Assembly: GCA_016712275.1 (NCBI GenBank)
Contig: JADJRI010000022.1
Span: 8,165 to 72,164, forward strand
Direction of reading: 5' to 3'
DNA from: Planctomycetota bacterium
Lineage (GTDB): Bacteria > Planctomycetota > Phycisphaerae > UBA1845 > UTPLA1
Length of the DNA stretch: 64,000 bases
Shown: one piece after another, positions 1 through 8,415 of the stretch
How the letters are laid out: every line of letters begins with the position of its first letter
Numbering within the stretch: position 1 is the first letter of the stretch
Translations under genes and position numbers: made by a program
The notes under the pieces: model-generated
Databases searched by the model: none
Told to the model about the DNA's origin: nothing
What the model saw: only the letters and a program-made list of their open reading frames with translations

Positions 1-146
1 TGCTCGATGTGCAAAGCAGCGATTTCATGCTGGCCGGCTTCGATATCACGAACACGCCGACCGGACTGTGGGAACTGGTGGTTACGAATCCGGACAATCA
101 ATTCGGCGTCGCACCCACACAGTATTTGATCGACGTATGTCCGTAA
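1..146 (+). CDS. C-terminal end of a secreted/surface protein (partial)
   Basis: An open frame enters from the left edge (first full codon at base 3) and stops with TAA at 144-146, giving 47 residues. The segment reads GLWELVVTNPDNQ near its middle and ends YLIDVCP. The phrase 'tells value on a pattern W-x-L-V-V-T-N-P-D' is typical of the last strand region of IPT/TIG or Ig-like repeats in large planctomycete extracellular proteins, so this is probably the tail of such a protein. The family assignment is an inference from a short fragment; the reading frame itself is clear because it is uninterrupted to the edge and followed by non-coding sequence. Confidence 0.5.
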   Translation, partial: LDVQSSDFMLAGFDITNTPTGLWELVVTNPDNQFGVAPTQYLIDVCP

Positions 147-192
147 GGCGCAGTTTCATAACCGTGTGTGACACCGGCGCGTAAGGTGGATT

Positions 193-218
193 CACAGGCG
201 AGACGCCTGTGCCACAGT
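193..218 (+). repeat. REP-like hairpin, copy 1
   Basis: A perfect 8-bp inverted repeat, CACAGGCG (193-200) and CGCCTGTG (204-211), encloses the trinucleotide AGA and is followed directly by CCACAG. The same plan (stem, AGA or GGA loop, stem, CCACA) recurs twice at 46.77-46.82 kb, which marks it as an interspersed element rather than a gene-specific site. It lies 47 bases downstream of the first gene. Confidence 0.7.
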
Positions 219-418
219 GATTTGAATCAGCCTCAAAGACGTGACGGGTGCGGAATTCGAATTACGTCCGCAAACGCGGAATCGAGCGATAGATAAACCA
301 AACTTCGGGCCAGTCAATTTGATATCATGGAGCTGCATCCTCCTCGGAGGGGATGAGGCGCATCTGACGAGGACCGTCCCAGCGACGGGTCCCTCGCCTG
401 CGCCGATGGGGGGCGGCC

Positions 419-796
419 ATGATCGGAGCCATTCGACCTTATTCATTTTCGGTGCAGTCGCTGTGCAATCCGTTTGTGTTTGTGCAGATATGGAGGCAAA
501 GCGCATTGCTGCGCGGCCGGCGGCTCGCGGCATCCTGTCCGGTTTCGTGCGGGCCGTATGTGCCGCCGTGTGCCGGCGATGCGACACCAGCGGCGAACGC
601 GCTCAACGGCGGTCTGGTTGCCCCGGCGGATTATTTCGAGCTGCGGGCGGTCAATGCGGCAAAACAGGCCGCGGCCATGCATGCCATGATCTCGGCACCG
701 CGCCGCAACCCCGGCGGCTCTGGCCGTTTCGATGGCCTGTCGAATTGCCGGCGCGGGCCACGCCGGATGATGGGAAACACGAAAACAGCGCGGTGA
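419..796 (+). CDS. doubtful small ORF in a 690-base gap
   Basis: The stretch from 147 to 837 has no recognisable gene. This 125-codon frame is the best candidate because its middle part (residues 51-100) has protein-like composition with ALNGGLVAPADYFELRAVN and then an Ala-rich stretch, and an ATG at 491 in another frame opens a signal-peptide-like stretch (AARGILSGFVRAVCAAV), so a frameshifted small secreted protein is conceivable. I recognise no family, the frames overlap with equally long shadows on both strands, and it may be wholly non-coding. Confidence 0.15.
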   Translation: MIGAIRPYSFSVQSLCNPFVFVQIWRQSALLRGRRLAASCPVSCGPYVPPCAGDATPAANALNGGLVAPADYFELRAVNAAKQAAAMHAMISAPRRNPGGSGRFDGLSNCRRGPRRMMGNTKTAR

Positions 797-837
797 ACAT
801 TCGGCTGGATTTGATGATTTAGCTTTTTTCCCGCCAA

Positions 838-2562
838 TCACGCGCGGATGCCGAGCAGGGGGCTCAGTTCGGCAATGCGCTCATCGACGATTTTGCGGCT
901 GCGGGCTTCGAGGGTCAGGCGAATCGTGCGCTCGCCGGGGTTCGGGCGGACATTGAACCACCAATCCGAATAGCGGAAGGTGAGGCCGTCGAGCTGTTCG
1001 ATCGCGGCTTCGCGATGGCAGTCGGAAACGGTGCGCAGCACTTCGTGCGTATCGGGGCAATAGAATTTCACCTCGCCCGAGGCGCTGTAGCGCTGCATGG
1101 GGCGCGTCAGCTCGCTCAGCGTTTTGCCCGTCGTCGCGAGCAGATTGAACACATGCACGAAGGCGATCAGCGCCGACTCGCAATAGGCCGCGCTACGGAA
1201 ATAAAACCGACCCGACAGATCGCCGCCGAACGGTGAATCCCGCTCGGCCAGCGTTCGCTTCATGAAAACGGCCCCGATGCGCTCGCGCACGGGAAGGCCG
1301 CCGACGCGGGTGATTTCCTCGTCGACGACGGCGCTGGCCCGATGGTCGAAGATGATCTGCACGCCGGGCTCGCGCTCCAGCACCGCGCCGGCCAGCAGGG
1401 CGATCATGTGGTCCGGGCGAATTGTGCGGCCCTTTTCATCCACAAACACGCAGCGCTCCTCACTGCTGTCGAAGCCGATGCCGAATCGGGCTTTCTCGCT
1501 TTTCACGGCCGCGCGCAGGTCGCGCGTGTTCTTGGCGAGCAGGGGATTCGGCTCGTGGTCGAACTGCCCTTTGTGCTCGAAGTTGAGCCGGATGATCTTG
1601 AAGTTGCGATTGCCGCGAAAGATGATGGGCAGCCACTTGCCGGCGGTGCCATTGCCCGCATCCACGACGATCGGCATCGGATCGGGCAGGCGCACATCGG
1701 ACCGCAGCATGTTGCGGACAAACTTCGAGTATATCTCGCTAAAATCCTTGGTGATCCGCCGCGAGCTGGCCCCGGTATAGTGCTTCGGCACGCGAATGGC
1801 GATATCGCGGATGCTGGACAGCCCGGTCTCCATGCCGATGGGCACAGCATGCACGCCGCAGATGCGAAAGCCGTTCTGGTTCACCGGCCCGTGCCCGCCC
1901 GACACCTGAATTCCGCCACAGGCCCCGAGATGGTTCACCACGAAATAAAGATGCGGCGTGCCGACCTCGCCGAGCGTGATCACGTCCGTTCCCGTCGAGC
2001 GAATGCCCTCGATCACCGCCTCCTCGAGCGCCGTGCTGTGCTCGCGGGTGTCGCGGCCGACGACGATGGAGCGGGCGATCGGATCGGCCCGGTCAAACCC
2101 GCGCAGCTTGGAGCGCAAATACTGGGCGGCGGCATGGCCGACACGCCAGGCGGCATCTTCCGAGAGCGGATGGGGATAGGTGCCGCTCACATCGGACAAT
2201 TTGAACAGCGTGGCGATCTTGGTGCTGTCGTTGATCTTCTCGACAATCTGGCCATTGGAAATGCGCACGGCCTCGGGCGGCGGCACATTCACCTGCACGA
2301 GGTTGTACGGGTCGCCGCCGCGCTCATCATCGTTGAACTGGCAGCCGCCGCATTTGGGAAAGTGGGTCTTGCGCCGGCCGCGGCAAATGGCGTTTGAAAT
2401 CTTGACGTGCTCTTCGCCGCTGCAATAGCGAAAATAATCCTTTGTGAGCTGCACCGTCGTCATGGGGGCATATCGTATGCCGACGGGCGCGGAAACTCCA
2501 CCCTGTCGGGCCGGGTTTCGAGCGCGGGCTGCGCGGGGATCATCCGTGATCATGTGATTCAT
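838..2562 (-). CDS. divergent phosphomannomutase/phosphoglucomutase paralogue
   Basis: A 574-residue alpha-D-phosphohexomutase-fold protein. The fold is recognisable throughout: DVSGTYPHPL near 110, VGRDTRE, TLGEVGTPHLYF, the VDAGNGTAGKWLP segment, and the C-terminal RPNPGERTIRLTLEA loop. All four active-site loops are unusual: the phosphoserine loop (usually TASHNP) reads SGGHGP at 221-226 with Gly at the catalytic serine position, the metal loop DGDGDR reads DSSEER at 365-370, the sugar loop GGEMSGH reads GGDLSGR, and the phosphate loop lacks RPSxTEP. The first ~100 residues form an added domain with Cys residues (ICRGRRKTHFPKCGGC) that may bind zinc. A second possible start is Met34 at 2463; neither has a clear ribosome binding site. 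It keeps the family fold but probably lacks normal mutase chemistry, so a binding or regulatory role is possible. Confidence 0.8.
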   Translation of the reverse strand: MNHMITDDPRAARARNPARQGGVSAPVGIRYAPMTTVQLTKDYFRYCSGEEHVKISNAICRGRRKTHFPKCGGCQFNDDERGGDPYNLVQVNVPPPEAVRISNGQIVEKINDSTKIATLFKLSDVSGTYPHPLSEDAAWRVGHAAAQYLRSKLRGFDRADPIARSIVVGRDTREHSTALEEAVIEGIRSTGTDVITLGEVGTPHLYFVVNHLGACGGIQVSGGHGPVNQNGFRICGVHAVPIGMETGLSSIRDIAIRVPKHYTGASSRRITKDFSEIYSKFVRNMLRSDVRLPDPMPIVVDAGNGTAGKWLPIIFRGNRNFKIIRLNFEHKGQFDHEPNPLLAKNTRDLRAAVKSEKARFGIGFDSSEERCVFVDEKGRTIRPDHMIALLAGAVLEREPGVQIIFDHRASAVVDEEITRVGGLPVRERIGAVFMKRTLAERDSPFGGDLSGRFYFRSAAYCESALIAFVHVFNLLATTGKTLSELTRPMQRYSASGEVKFYCPDTHEVLRTVSDCHREAAIEQLDGLTFRYSDWWFNVRPNPGERTIRLTLEARSRKIVDERIAELSPLLGIRA

Positions 2563-2646
2563 ACGTTCAAGAATTCACAGCGGTTCGATTTTTTTTGAGT
2601 TGCGAGTGACGAGTTGCGCGTTTCAAGCCGGAGGGGAGTTTTAATG

Positions 2647-2678
2647 AGGAATGCAGGAATGCAGGAAGGCAGGGAGGG
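2647..2678 (+). repeat. 8-bp tandem repeat AGGAATGC/AGGAAGGC
   Basis: Four consecutive 8-base units: AGGAATGC twice, AGGAAGGC, then AGGGAGGG. The same unit recurs in inverted orientation at 4072-4095, so the two short arrays bracket the GIY-YIG gene and the 21-bp array. Between this array and the gene, 2721-2771 contains an imperfect hairpin formed by AGCGTGGC (2724-2731) and GCCACGCT (2760-2767). Confidence 0.6.
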
Positions 2679-2810
2679 AATTTTATTAAGTGGGCCGGGC
2701 TTGTCGCCCCGCCTTTCCGCACAAGCGTGGCTTTTCGTATTGACGGGTTAAGTGAGCGGGCCACGCTGTGGGGCATTGAACTATTAACCTTGGTTGGCGA
2801 GCGGCGGCTG

Positions 2811-3464
2811 CTACGAACTTGATGATGCCATCAATCTCCTCAAGCGTCGTGTCAAACCACTCCGTTCCAGGGGCATCGCGCTTGGAACCACGCGCTCAAG
2901 CGTCGAATGGATTGCGTCCTCCACGGCGGCGACTCGCCGGACCTCCCAGGTCCTGAGCACGGCAGGACACTCAAAGCAACAGGTCTGCTTGCACTGCTGA
3001 TTAACCCTCGCTTGGGCATCGCCTGTTGTAGTCAAACCGATCTTGATTGGGTACTTGCCGCCGTCCCGCTGGATGGATGGGAAGGAATAGGCGTAGATAA
3101 TGCCGGGGTCGTGCGAATCAACGTCAGTGGCGACTGCGTCTACCTCAGCCAGTTCGTCCTCGATGGAAATGTTCTTAAACATCCCGCCGCCAAGGTTCTC
3201 GAATACACGGAGGCTCTCTGCGAGGAATGGAATGTAGAAGCCAAAAATGGTGCTAATCTTCTCAAGCTTGTCGGACTGCGCCTTTTTGACCTTAATTTCA
3301 AGTTGGTCGACAGTATAGGTTTCGGCAAGCACGCGCTTGGAAATCTCGCGAAGGAGAAATGGCTCATCTTCGTAGTTGCGGGCTATTTCCGTAATCCTAG
3401 GTAGCAGCTCGTAACGCGACGCCTTGTAAACGTAGGAACGTGTCGGCTCGAATGGAATGGTCAT
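2811..3464 (-). CDS. GIY-YIG superfamily nuclease, T5orf172-like domain (frameshifted C-terminus)
   Basis: About 218 residues from the chosen Met at 3462-3464; an in-frame upstream Met at 3668 would add 68 unconvincing residues. Residues 1-115 are a charged helical region (ISKRVLAETYTVDQLEIKVKK). From about 120 the T5orf172/GIY-YIG core starts with GIIYAYSFPS, then YPIKIGLTTTGDAQARVNQQ and a VEDAIHSTLE helix. Near 2880 the frame breaks: the neighbouring frame continues with DAPGTEWFDTTLEEIDGII, the typical GTEWF end of this domain, and stays open to a TAA at 2686. One base appears missing. The family cleaves or binds DNA and is found in phages, mobile elements and some defence loci; no partner genes are adjacent, so its role is open. 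Confidence 0.65.
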   Translation of the reverse strand: MTIPFEPTRSYVYKASRYELLPRITEIARNYEDEPFLLREISKRVLAETYTVDQLEIKVKKAQSDKLEKISTIFGFYIPFLAESLRVFENLGGGMFKNISIEDELAEVDAVATDVDSHDPGIIYAYSFPSIQRDGGKYPIKIGLTTTGDAQARVNQQCKQTCCFECPAVLRTWEVRRVAAVEDAIHSTLERVVPSAMPLERSGLTRRLRRLMASSSS

Positions 3465-3657
3465 GGCTTTTGATAATGCGCGAAAGTCGGGTATTTTGGC
3501 AGGGCGAATCGCCCTCTTAATCCACCAAATCGAAGAATGCCCCAAACCGGAGAATTCAGATTTGAACGCCCCGAACGTGTTCCACCCTACTCCCTTTGCG
3601 TTGCTGGGTCCAGTTTCCAGGTCTATGTGGAGTCGTGGCAGCGGGCTGCGCGGGCGC

Positions 3658-3930
3658 GGCGAACCCACTTTTTGTCACGAAAAGTGTGACATTTGGGGCG
3701 AATGTTGTCTTTTTCGTTCCAGACTCCATCATTTTCGGGCTGGAAGCTTCCGCATTCCTGTGAGATTTGGGCAGGTTGGTGGCACATTGGGGCATGTTTG
3801 CGGCACTTTGGGGCACATTCGCGGCGAATGCGAGCAGATTCCGCGCAGCCGTCGACACATTTGCGGCGCGGCGGACCTGTTTCGCGGCGCGGCGGGGCTT
3901 TTTTGCGGCGGCACAGCCTTCTTTTGCGAA
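3658..3930 (-). repeat. 13 x 21-bp degenerate tandem array (heptad-coding)
   Basis: Read on the minus strand, 13 consecutive 21-base units occupy exactly 273 bases. Translated in register they give heptads with Asn or Lys at the third place, for example AANVPQS, AANMPQC, ATNLPKS, APNVTLF, AAKKPRR. At DNA level each unit has the shape GCC-GC(N)-AA(N)-(N)TG-C... with strong drift between units. The register stays open on the minus strand but there is no convincing start or ribosome binding site and the frame runs into low-complexity sequence on both sides, so I call it a repeat rather than a gene. It fills most of the gap between the nuclease (3464) and the FN3-like gene (4152). Confidence 0.65.
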
Positions 3931-4071
3931 AGTCGGGGGCTCTGCAGGACGAAGAAAGGGCCGAAGAACCCGACGGAAGGACTGCCACCCGGGTGACGCT
4001 GGGTGTGGCGGGCGGGGCGGGGATTGATTCCAGCGTGTCGCCGGTTGCGGCGCCTCGGACCATGCCTTTTC

Positions 4072-4095
4072 CTTTTCCTGCCTTCCTGCCTTCCT
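4072..4095 (-). repeat. 8-bp tandem repeat AGGAAGGC, inverted copy
   Basis: On the minus strand the sequence is two exact AGGAAGGC units followed by an A-rich degenerate one. It is the inverted counterpart of the array at 2647-2678 and sits 56 bases before the FN3-like gene start. Confidence 0.55.
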
Positions 4096-4110
4096 AATTC
4101 GTCTCTTTGT

Positions 4111-4144
4111 TTTGACTTTTTGACGTTTTGATTTTTTGGCGTTT
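4111..4144 (+). repeat. CAAA-rich short repeat, left copy
   Basis: TTTGACTTTTTGACG at 4111-4125 followed by TGGCGTTT at 4137-4144. The exact reverse complement of the first block is found at 4804-4818, inside the end of the next gene, and AAACGCCA at 4793-4800 matches the second block. The gene 4152-4874 is thus almost exactly bracketed by inverted copies. Confidence 0.55.
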
Positions 4145-4151
4145 GCGAACC

Positions 4152-4874
4152 ATGAGCACCTATCCCACCGACAATCGTTCCGACTTCGTCCAGTGGTGTC
4201 AGGCACACGACACTGTTTTTATCGACAACGCCCCCGACATCGGGCTGACCGCGCCGCAGGCTGAAGCGTTTGAGATTCTGACGGTCAAGGCGGCGGATGC
4301 GATTCGCGTGCAGCGGGAGGCGGCGCAGGCGGCGATGGCCGCGACCCAGACGGCGAAGGCGGCGGTGCGGGCCCTGCGGATCGGGGCGGGCGATGTGGTT
4401 CGCACGGTGCGGGCCTACGCCGAGAACGCGAAGAACCCGCTGAATATTTACAACAAGGCCCAGATCGCGCCGCCCGCTGACAGGATGCCGACACCCGCTC
4501 CCGAACGGCCGCGCAGCCTGTCGGCCACGCTCGATGCCACCCGCGGGGCACTCACCATTCGCTGGAAGGCCCGCAATAGCGCCGGCACCAGCGGCACCAA
4601 TTATCTCATTCGGCGGAAATTACCGGGCGAGGATCAGTTCGCGTTTGTCGGGGTTTCGGGGGCGAAGCTGTTTGATGATGCGACGATCCCGGAGGGCGTG
4701 ACGCAGGTCGAATACACCGTGCAGGCGGTGCGCGGCAAGCGCGCCGGGGCGGTGAGTGCGATTCTCACAGTGCGCATGGGTTCGAAACGTCAAAACGCCA
4801 ACACGTCAAAAAGTCAAATGAACCCATTCGAGCGGGCGACTGCGGCGAAGGTGCCGGTGCTGATCGGGCGGTGA
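4152..4874 (+). CDS. FN3-like planctomycete protein of unknown function
   Basis: About 240 residues starting MSTYPTDNRSDFVQW; I prefer this ATG to the in-frame one at 4128 because the shorter form matches the usual beginning of the family as I recall it. Residues 1-100 are a helical, Ala-rich region ending TVRAYAENAKNPLNIYNKAQI. After a Pro-rich linker, residues ~120-205 form a fibronectin type III-like beta domain (TIRWKARNSAGTSGTNYLIRRKLPGE to VEYTVQAVRGKRAGAVS is split by a short loop). No signal peptide is visible. The C-terminal 30 residues contain an in-frame insertion encoded by the CAAA-rich repeat. A candidate terminator lies at 4997-5035. The family is seen mainly in Planctomycetota; its function is unknown to me. 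Confidence 0.6.
   Translation: MSTYPTDNRSDFVQWCQAHDTVFIDNAPDIGLTAPQAEAFEILTVKAADAIRVQREAAQAAMAATQTAKAAVRALRIGAGDVVRTVRAYAENAKNPLNIYNKAQIAPPADRMPTPAPERPRSLSATLDATRGALTIRWKARNSAGTSGTNYLIRRKLPGEDQFAFVGVSGAKLFDDATIPEGVTQVEYTVQAVRGKRAGAVSAILTVRMGSKRQNANTSKSQMNPFERATAAKVPVLIGR
4785..4818 (+). repeat. CAAA-rich short repeat, right copy (inside a gene)
   Basis: AAACGTCAAAACGCCA (4785-4800) and CGTCAAAAAGTCAAA (4804-4818) are the inverted counterpart of the block at 4111-4144. Here the repeat is translated as KRQNANTSKSQ near the end of the FN3-like protein, so it behaves like an in-frame coding insertion. Confidence 0.5.
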
Positions 4875-4996
4875 CAATCAGGCGCGGTTCAGCAATCGTG
4901 CGTGCGATGAGGGCGGCGGCGAAGGGCTGCCCGGCGAAGGCGCGGGTGTAAGGGATTGAAGCGCATCGCGCCGTTGACATTGTGCAACAGGAAAAG

Positions 4997-5035
4997 AAAG
5001 TGGGAGGTCGGCCCGGCGCCGCGCCCGCTTTTTTT
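4997..5035 (+). terminator. candidate intrinsic terminator
   Basis: AAAGTGGG (4997-5004) can pair with CCCGCTTT (5024-5031), one G-T pair included, around a GC-rich inner segment, and the 3' arm runs into seven T residues ending at 5035. It would end transcription of the upstream FN3-like gene before acs, 120 bases downstream of its stop. Confidence 0.45.
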
Positions 5036-5155
5036 GTTGGAGAGCGGATGTATGCCGGTTTGCGGCTCGGTTGCGAATTCTCTATTATGATCGGCGTTGT
5101 TCAGCGGGGGGCCGCGTGGGTTGGCGCGCGAGATGATGACCAGAAGGAGCGCACG

Positions 5156-7128
5156 ATGAGTTTAGATGCCGGTTCGGAATTGCCCCATCCCAAGGTGAAA
5201 GTGCATGCGCCGCCCGCGGACTTCGCCGCCCAGGCGCATGTCAAAACCCGCGAGGAATATGATGCGGAATACAAGCGGTCGATCGCCGACCCGGATGCCT
5301 ATTGGAGCGGCGTTGCGGCGCAGAATCACTTCTTTAAGAAGTGGGACCGCGTCTTGCAGTGGAGTCCGCCCTTCGCGAAGTGGTTTGTCGGCGCTGAGAC
5401 GAACATGAGTTTCAACTGCCTCGACCAGCAGATTGCCGAAGGGCGCGGCAACCATCCGGCGATTATCTGGGAGGGTGAACCCACCACCGACACCGGCGAG
5501 CCCAAGGAAATCAAGCGGCTGACCTATTCGCAGTTGCTGGCCGAGACCTGCCGCTTTGCCAATGCGCTGAAGCTGATGGGCATCTGCAAGGGCGACCGCG
5601 TCACGATTTACATGCCGATGGTTCCGGAACTGGCGATTGCCATGCTGGCGTGCGCCCGGCTGGGCGCGCCGCATTCGGTGATTTTCGGTGGCTTCAGTGC
5701 GCAGGCGATTGCCGATCGCGTTCAGGATGCGGACTCGCACGTTATCATCACGGCCGATGGGGGATATCGCCGCGGCGGTGTTGTTCCGTTGAAGGAAAAT
5801 GTGGATGAGGCGTGCAAGCTCACCGATCTCGTGAAGAAGGTCATCGTGGTGCAGCGGACCGGGGAGAAGGTCGGCTGGGTCGAGGGGCGCGACGTGTGGT
5901 GGCACGATGTGATGCGGGGAACATCCAGCGAATGCCCGGCCGAGCCGCTCGACTCCGAGCACATGCTCTTCCTGCTCTATACCAGCGGCAGCACGGGCAA
6001 GCCGAAGGGCATCCTGCACACGACGGCCGGCTACATGGTCTATGTGCGCGAGACGGCGCGGCTCTTGTTCGATCTGAAGCCCAACGATGTGTACTGGTGT
6101 ACGGCCGACATCGGCTGGATCACCGGCCACAGCTATGTGGTGTATGGCCTGCTTCAGAATGGCGTCACGAATGTGATGTATGAGGGGGCGCCGAACTATC
6201 CGGATTGGGCCCGGTTCTGGTCGATCTGCGAGCGGCACGGCGTGACGAAGTTCTACACGGCGCCGACGGCCATTCGGGCGTTCATGAGGCAGGGCGCCGA
6301 ATGGCCCGCCAAGCACGATTATCGAGGCTGAAGCTGCTCGGCACCGTGGGCGAGCCGATCAATCCGGCGGCATGGGACTGGTACAACGAGCATATCGGCG
6401 GCAAACGGTGTCCGATCACTGACACCTGGTGGCAGACGGAAACCGGCGGTGTCATGATTTCGCCGCTTCCGGGCATCACGCCGACCAAGCCGGGCTCGGC
6501 GACGCATCCGCTATATGGGGTGGATGCGGCGATCGTCGATAAAAACGGAACGGAGCTCGCGGCCAATGAGAGCGGGCTGCTGGTGATTCGCAAGCCGTGG
6601 CCGGGCATGCTGCGGGGGATATACGGCGACGAGGCGCGTTTTCGCAAGCAGTATTGGTCGGAGATTCCCGGCGTTTATTTCACCGGCGACGGCGCCCGCC
6701 GGGACGAAGACGGCTATTTCTGGATTACGGGGCGGGTTGACGATGTGATCAAAGTGGCGGGCCACCGGCTTGGCACTGCCGAAGTGGAATCGTCGATCGT
6801 TTCCCATCCGCGCGTGGCCGAGGCGGCGGTGATTGGCTATCCCGATGAAATCACCGGCGAGGCGATCGCGGCGTTTGTGACGCTGCGCGGCGGTGAAAAA
6901 CCGACCGATGCCCTGAAGGACGAATTGAAGCAGCATGTGTCCAAAACGCTGGGGGCGATTGCCCGGCCCAAGGACATTCGATTCACGGAATCGCTGCCGA
7001 AAACGCGAAGCGGAAAAATCATGCGCCGGCTGTTGCGGGAAATCGCGACAAAAGGACATGTGGATGGCGATGTGACCACGCTGGAAGATTTCACAATTCT
7101 CGCAAAGCTCAGCAGCGACGAGGGATGA
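5156..7128 (+). CDS. acs: acetyl-CoA synthetase (one frameshift)
   Basis: AMP-forming acetate-CoA ligase, about 657 residues, the usual size. ATG at 5156 follows AGAAGGAG at 5142-5149; upstream in-frame codons are not conserved. Features in order: N-terminal ACS segment (YWSGVAAQNHFFKKWDRVL), adenylation P-loop YTSGSTGKPKG near residue 274, ADIGWITGHSY, TWWQTETGG, the hinge segment GRVDDVIKVAGHRLGTAE, and the C-terminal PKTRSGKIMRR whose Lys is the acetylation-controlled catalytic residue. At 6319-6320 one T is missing: adding it turns HDYRG-stop into HDLSRLKLLGTVG, the expected text. It makes acetyl-CoA from acetate in the cytoplasm and stands alone as a transcription unit. Confidence 0.93.
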
Positions 7129-7353
7129 GCGCACATTGTGTCGAACGCACCATTCGGGTATGATGAGGGCCGGTAACAGGGGTGCATGGGTTGCGGCGAT
7201 GGAGCCGAAATGGCCGTTGGACTCAGGCGCGTGCATCCGCTGCGAAAGACTGTTTAGGAAAGTATGGCACAGCTTCGACCTTTACTGCGGTTGACGGCTG
7301 TCGCTCGCTGGGGCTGTTCTGCCCGAATGCACCATTAAGAAAGGCAAACGCAC

Positions 7354-7974
7354 ATGGCGATGGAATCAGCCTGCAGACTTCAGGTCGGACGAGACCGGTA
7401 CGAAGGGCAGGTCCGCATGGAGGCGGATCACATCGATTTTTCGGGTGCGACGAAATTTCGATTTCGATTGGCGGAAATCTCCAATCCCCGGCGGGAGGGC
7501 GAGGTAATACGATTTAATTTTCACGGCAACCCGGTGGGCATCACCCTCGGCGCCGTTCATGCCACTGGCGATTGGATCGACTACATTCAACATCCCCAAT
7601 CCTTGGCCGACAAACTTGGTGTGGCCGATGGGCACACCATCAAGATGTTGAATATCGAAGACGTGGAGCTTTCGCGTTCGTTGTCGAACATGAAGGTGAA
7701 AGTGCAGACAAACGGCGACGGAATGGCGGACATGGTGATGCTGGGCGTGGATCGGGCGGCGGAATTGCGGCAGCTTGGCAGCCTGGTCGAAGAGCTTCGC
7801 GACGATGGGGCCATCTGGGTGGTGATGCCGAAGAGCGTTCGCACCGTGACCAAAGCGAATGTTTTTGCCGCCGCGAAAGAGGCCGGGATGACCAACGTCG
7901 AAGTCGTGGATTTTTCGGAAAACCGCGCCGCTTACAAAATGGTTCGTCCGGAAGTTGCGCGGAAGAAACGCTGA
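7354..7974 (+). CDS. DUF3052-like protein
   Basis: 206 residues, ATG at 7354 (a second Met two codons later) with AGAAAGG at 7337-7343 in front. Residues 5-80 form a beta-rich part (IRFNFHGNPVGITLGAVHA). Residues ~83-200 resemble DUF3052: SLADKLGVADGHTIKML, then a ligand-binding-like DGAIWVVMPKSVRTVTKAN and EAGMTNVEVVDFSENRAAYK. No signal peptide or membrane segment. DUF3052 proteins have no settled function; the match rests on the order of these motifs and I am only moderately sure of it. It is monocistronic, 225 bases after acs. Confidence 0.6.
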   Translation: MAMESACRLQVGRDRYEGQVRMEADHIDFSGATKFRFRLAEISNPRREGEVIRFNFHGNPVGITLGAVHATGDWIDYIQHPQSLADKLGVADGHTIKMLNIEDVELSRSLSNMKVKVQTNGDGMADMVMLGVDRAAELRQLGSLVEELRDDGAIWVVMPKSVRTVTKANVFAAAKEAGMTNVEVVDFSENRAAYKMVRPEVARKKR

Positions 7975-8013
7975 ATCGGGCATGCTCGCGGCACTTATTG
8001 CAATTGGCCCGTC

Positions 8014-8415
8014 TTAATTCAACGATCTTAGCCAACTGAATCCCGTCGCGATCAGCGCAACCACCGCCAGCGCGACCAAGTGGGTAAGCCATGATTCGCC
8101 GCCCGCCTTGGACTGGGCGACAAACTCCTTCTGGATTTCGGATTCAATATCCGTTTGACCATCTTTGGCAGCTTTGCCGCATTCGTATTCAACAGCGCGA
8201 AGGATCAGACGCGCCTCGAATTCATCGATGCCGAGTCTGGTGGCGAACTTCACGAGCGTTCGCCGGCGGAGCCAGCCCAGGGGCTTGGTCTCCAATTCCG
8301 TCTTAATCATCTCTCTGAAAACGCCGCGATTCAAATTTCTTTGCCGCCGTTTTTCGAGAATGGGCCGGTAGTCGATGCCGGACGGCCCGCCTTGATTGTT
8401 CGCTTCCTGATGCAT
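8014..8415 (-). CDS. hypothetical tail-anchored membrane protein
   Basis: 133 residues from the ATG at 8413-8415, which follows AGGGGG at a good distance; an in-frame Met at 8454 is less likely. The body is charged and helical (RRRTLVKFATRLGIDEFEARLILRA may be a small helix-turn-helix-like unit) and the last 25 residues are one hydrophobic helix, LVALAVVALIATGFSWL, ending a few residues before the stop. That points to a single-pass C-terminal anchor with the N-terminus in the cytoplasm. I do not recognise a family. Confidence 0.55.
   Translation of the reverse strand: MHQEANNQGGPSGIDYRPILEKRRQRNLNRGVFREMIKTELETKPLGWLRRRTLVKFATRLGIDEFEARLILRAVEYECGKAAKDGQTDIESEIQKEFVAQSKAGGESWLTHLVALAVVALIATGFSWLRSLN

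Noticed and set aside
1342..2397. 351-codon frame on the plus strand opposite the phosphohexomutase gene
   Set aside because: It lies antisense to a protein with clear family motifs; its translation has no motif and such shadows are expected in high-GC sequence.
3658..3930. CRISPR array
   Set aside because: The units are contiguous 21-mers with no spacers and strong drift; no cas genes are in the window.
5162..6316. 384-codon frame on the minus strand opposite acs
   Set aside because: Antisense shadow of a well-conserved gene; Arg/His-rich composition without any family pattern.
6300..6340. programmed frameshift in acs and similar genes
   Set aside because: The breaks fall at different non-slippery short homopolymers in unrelated genes, which fits sequence error better than recoding.
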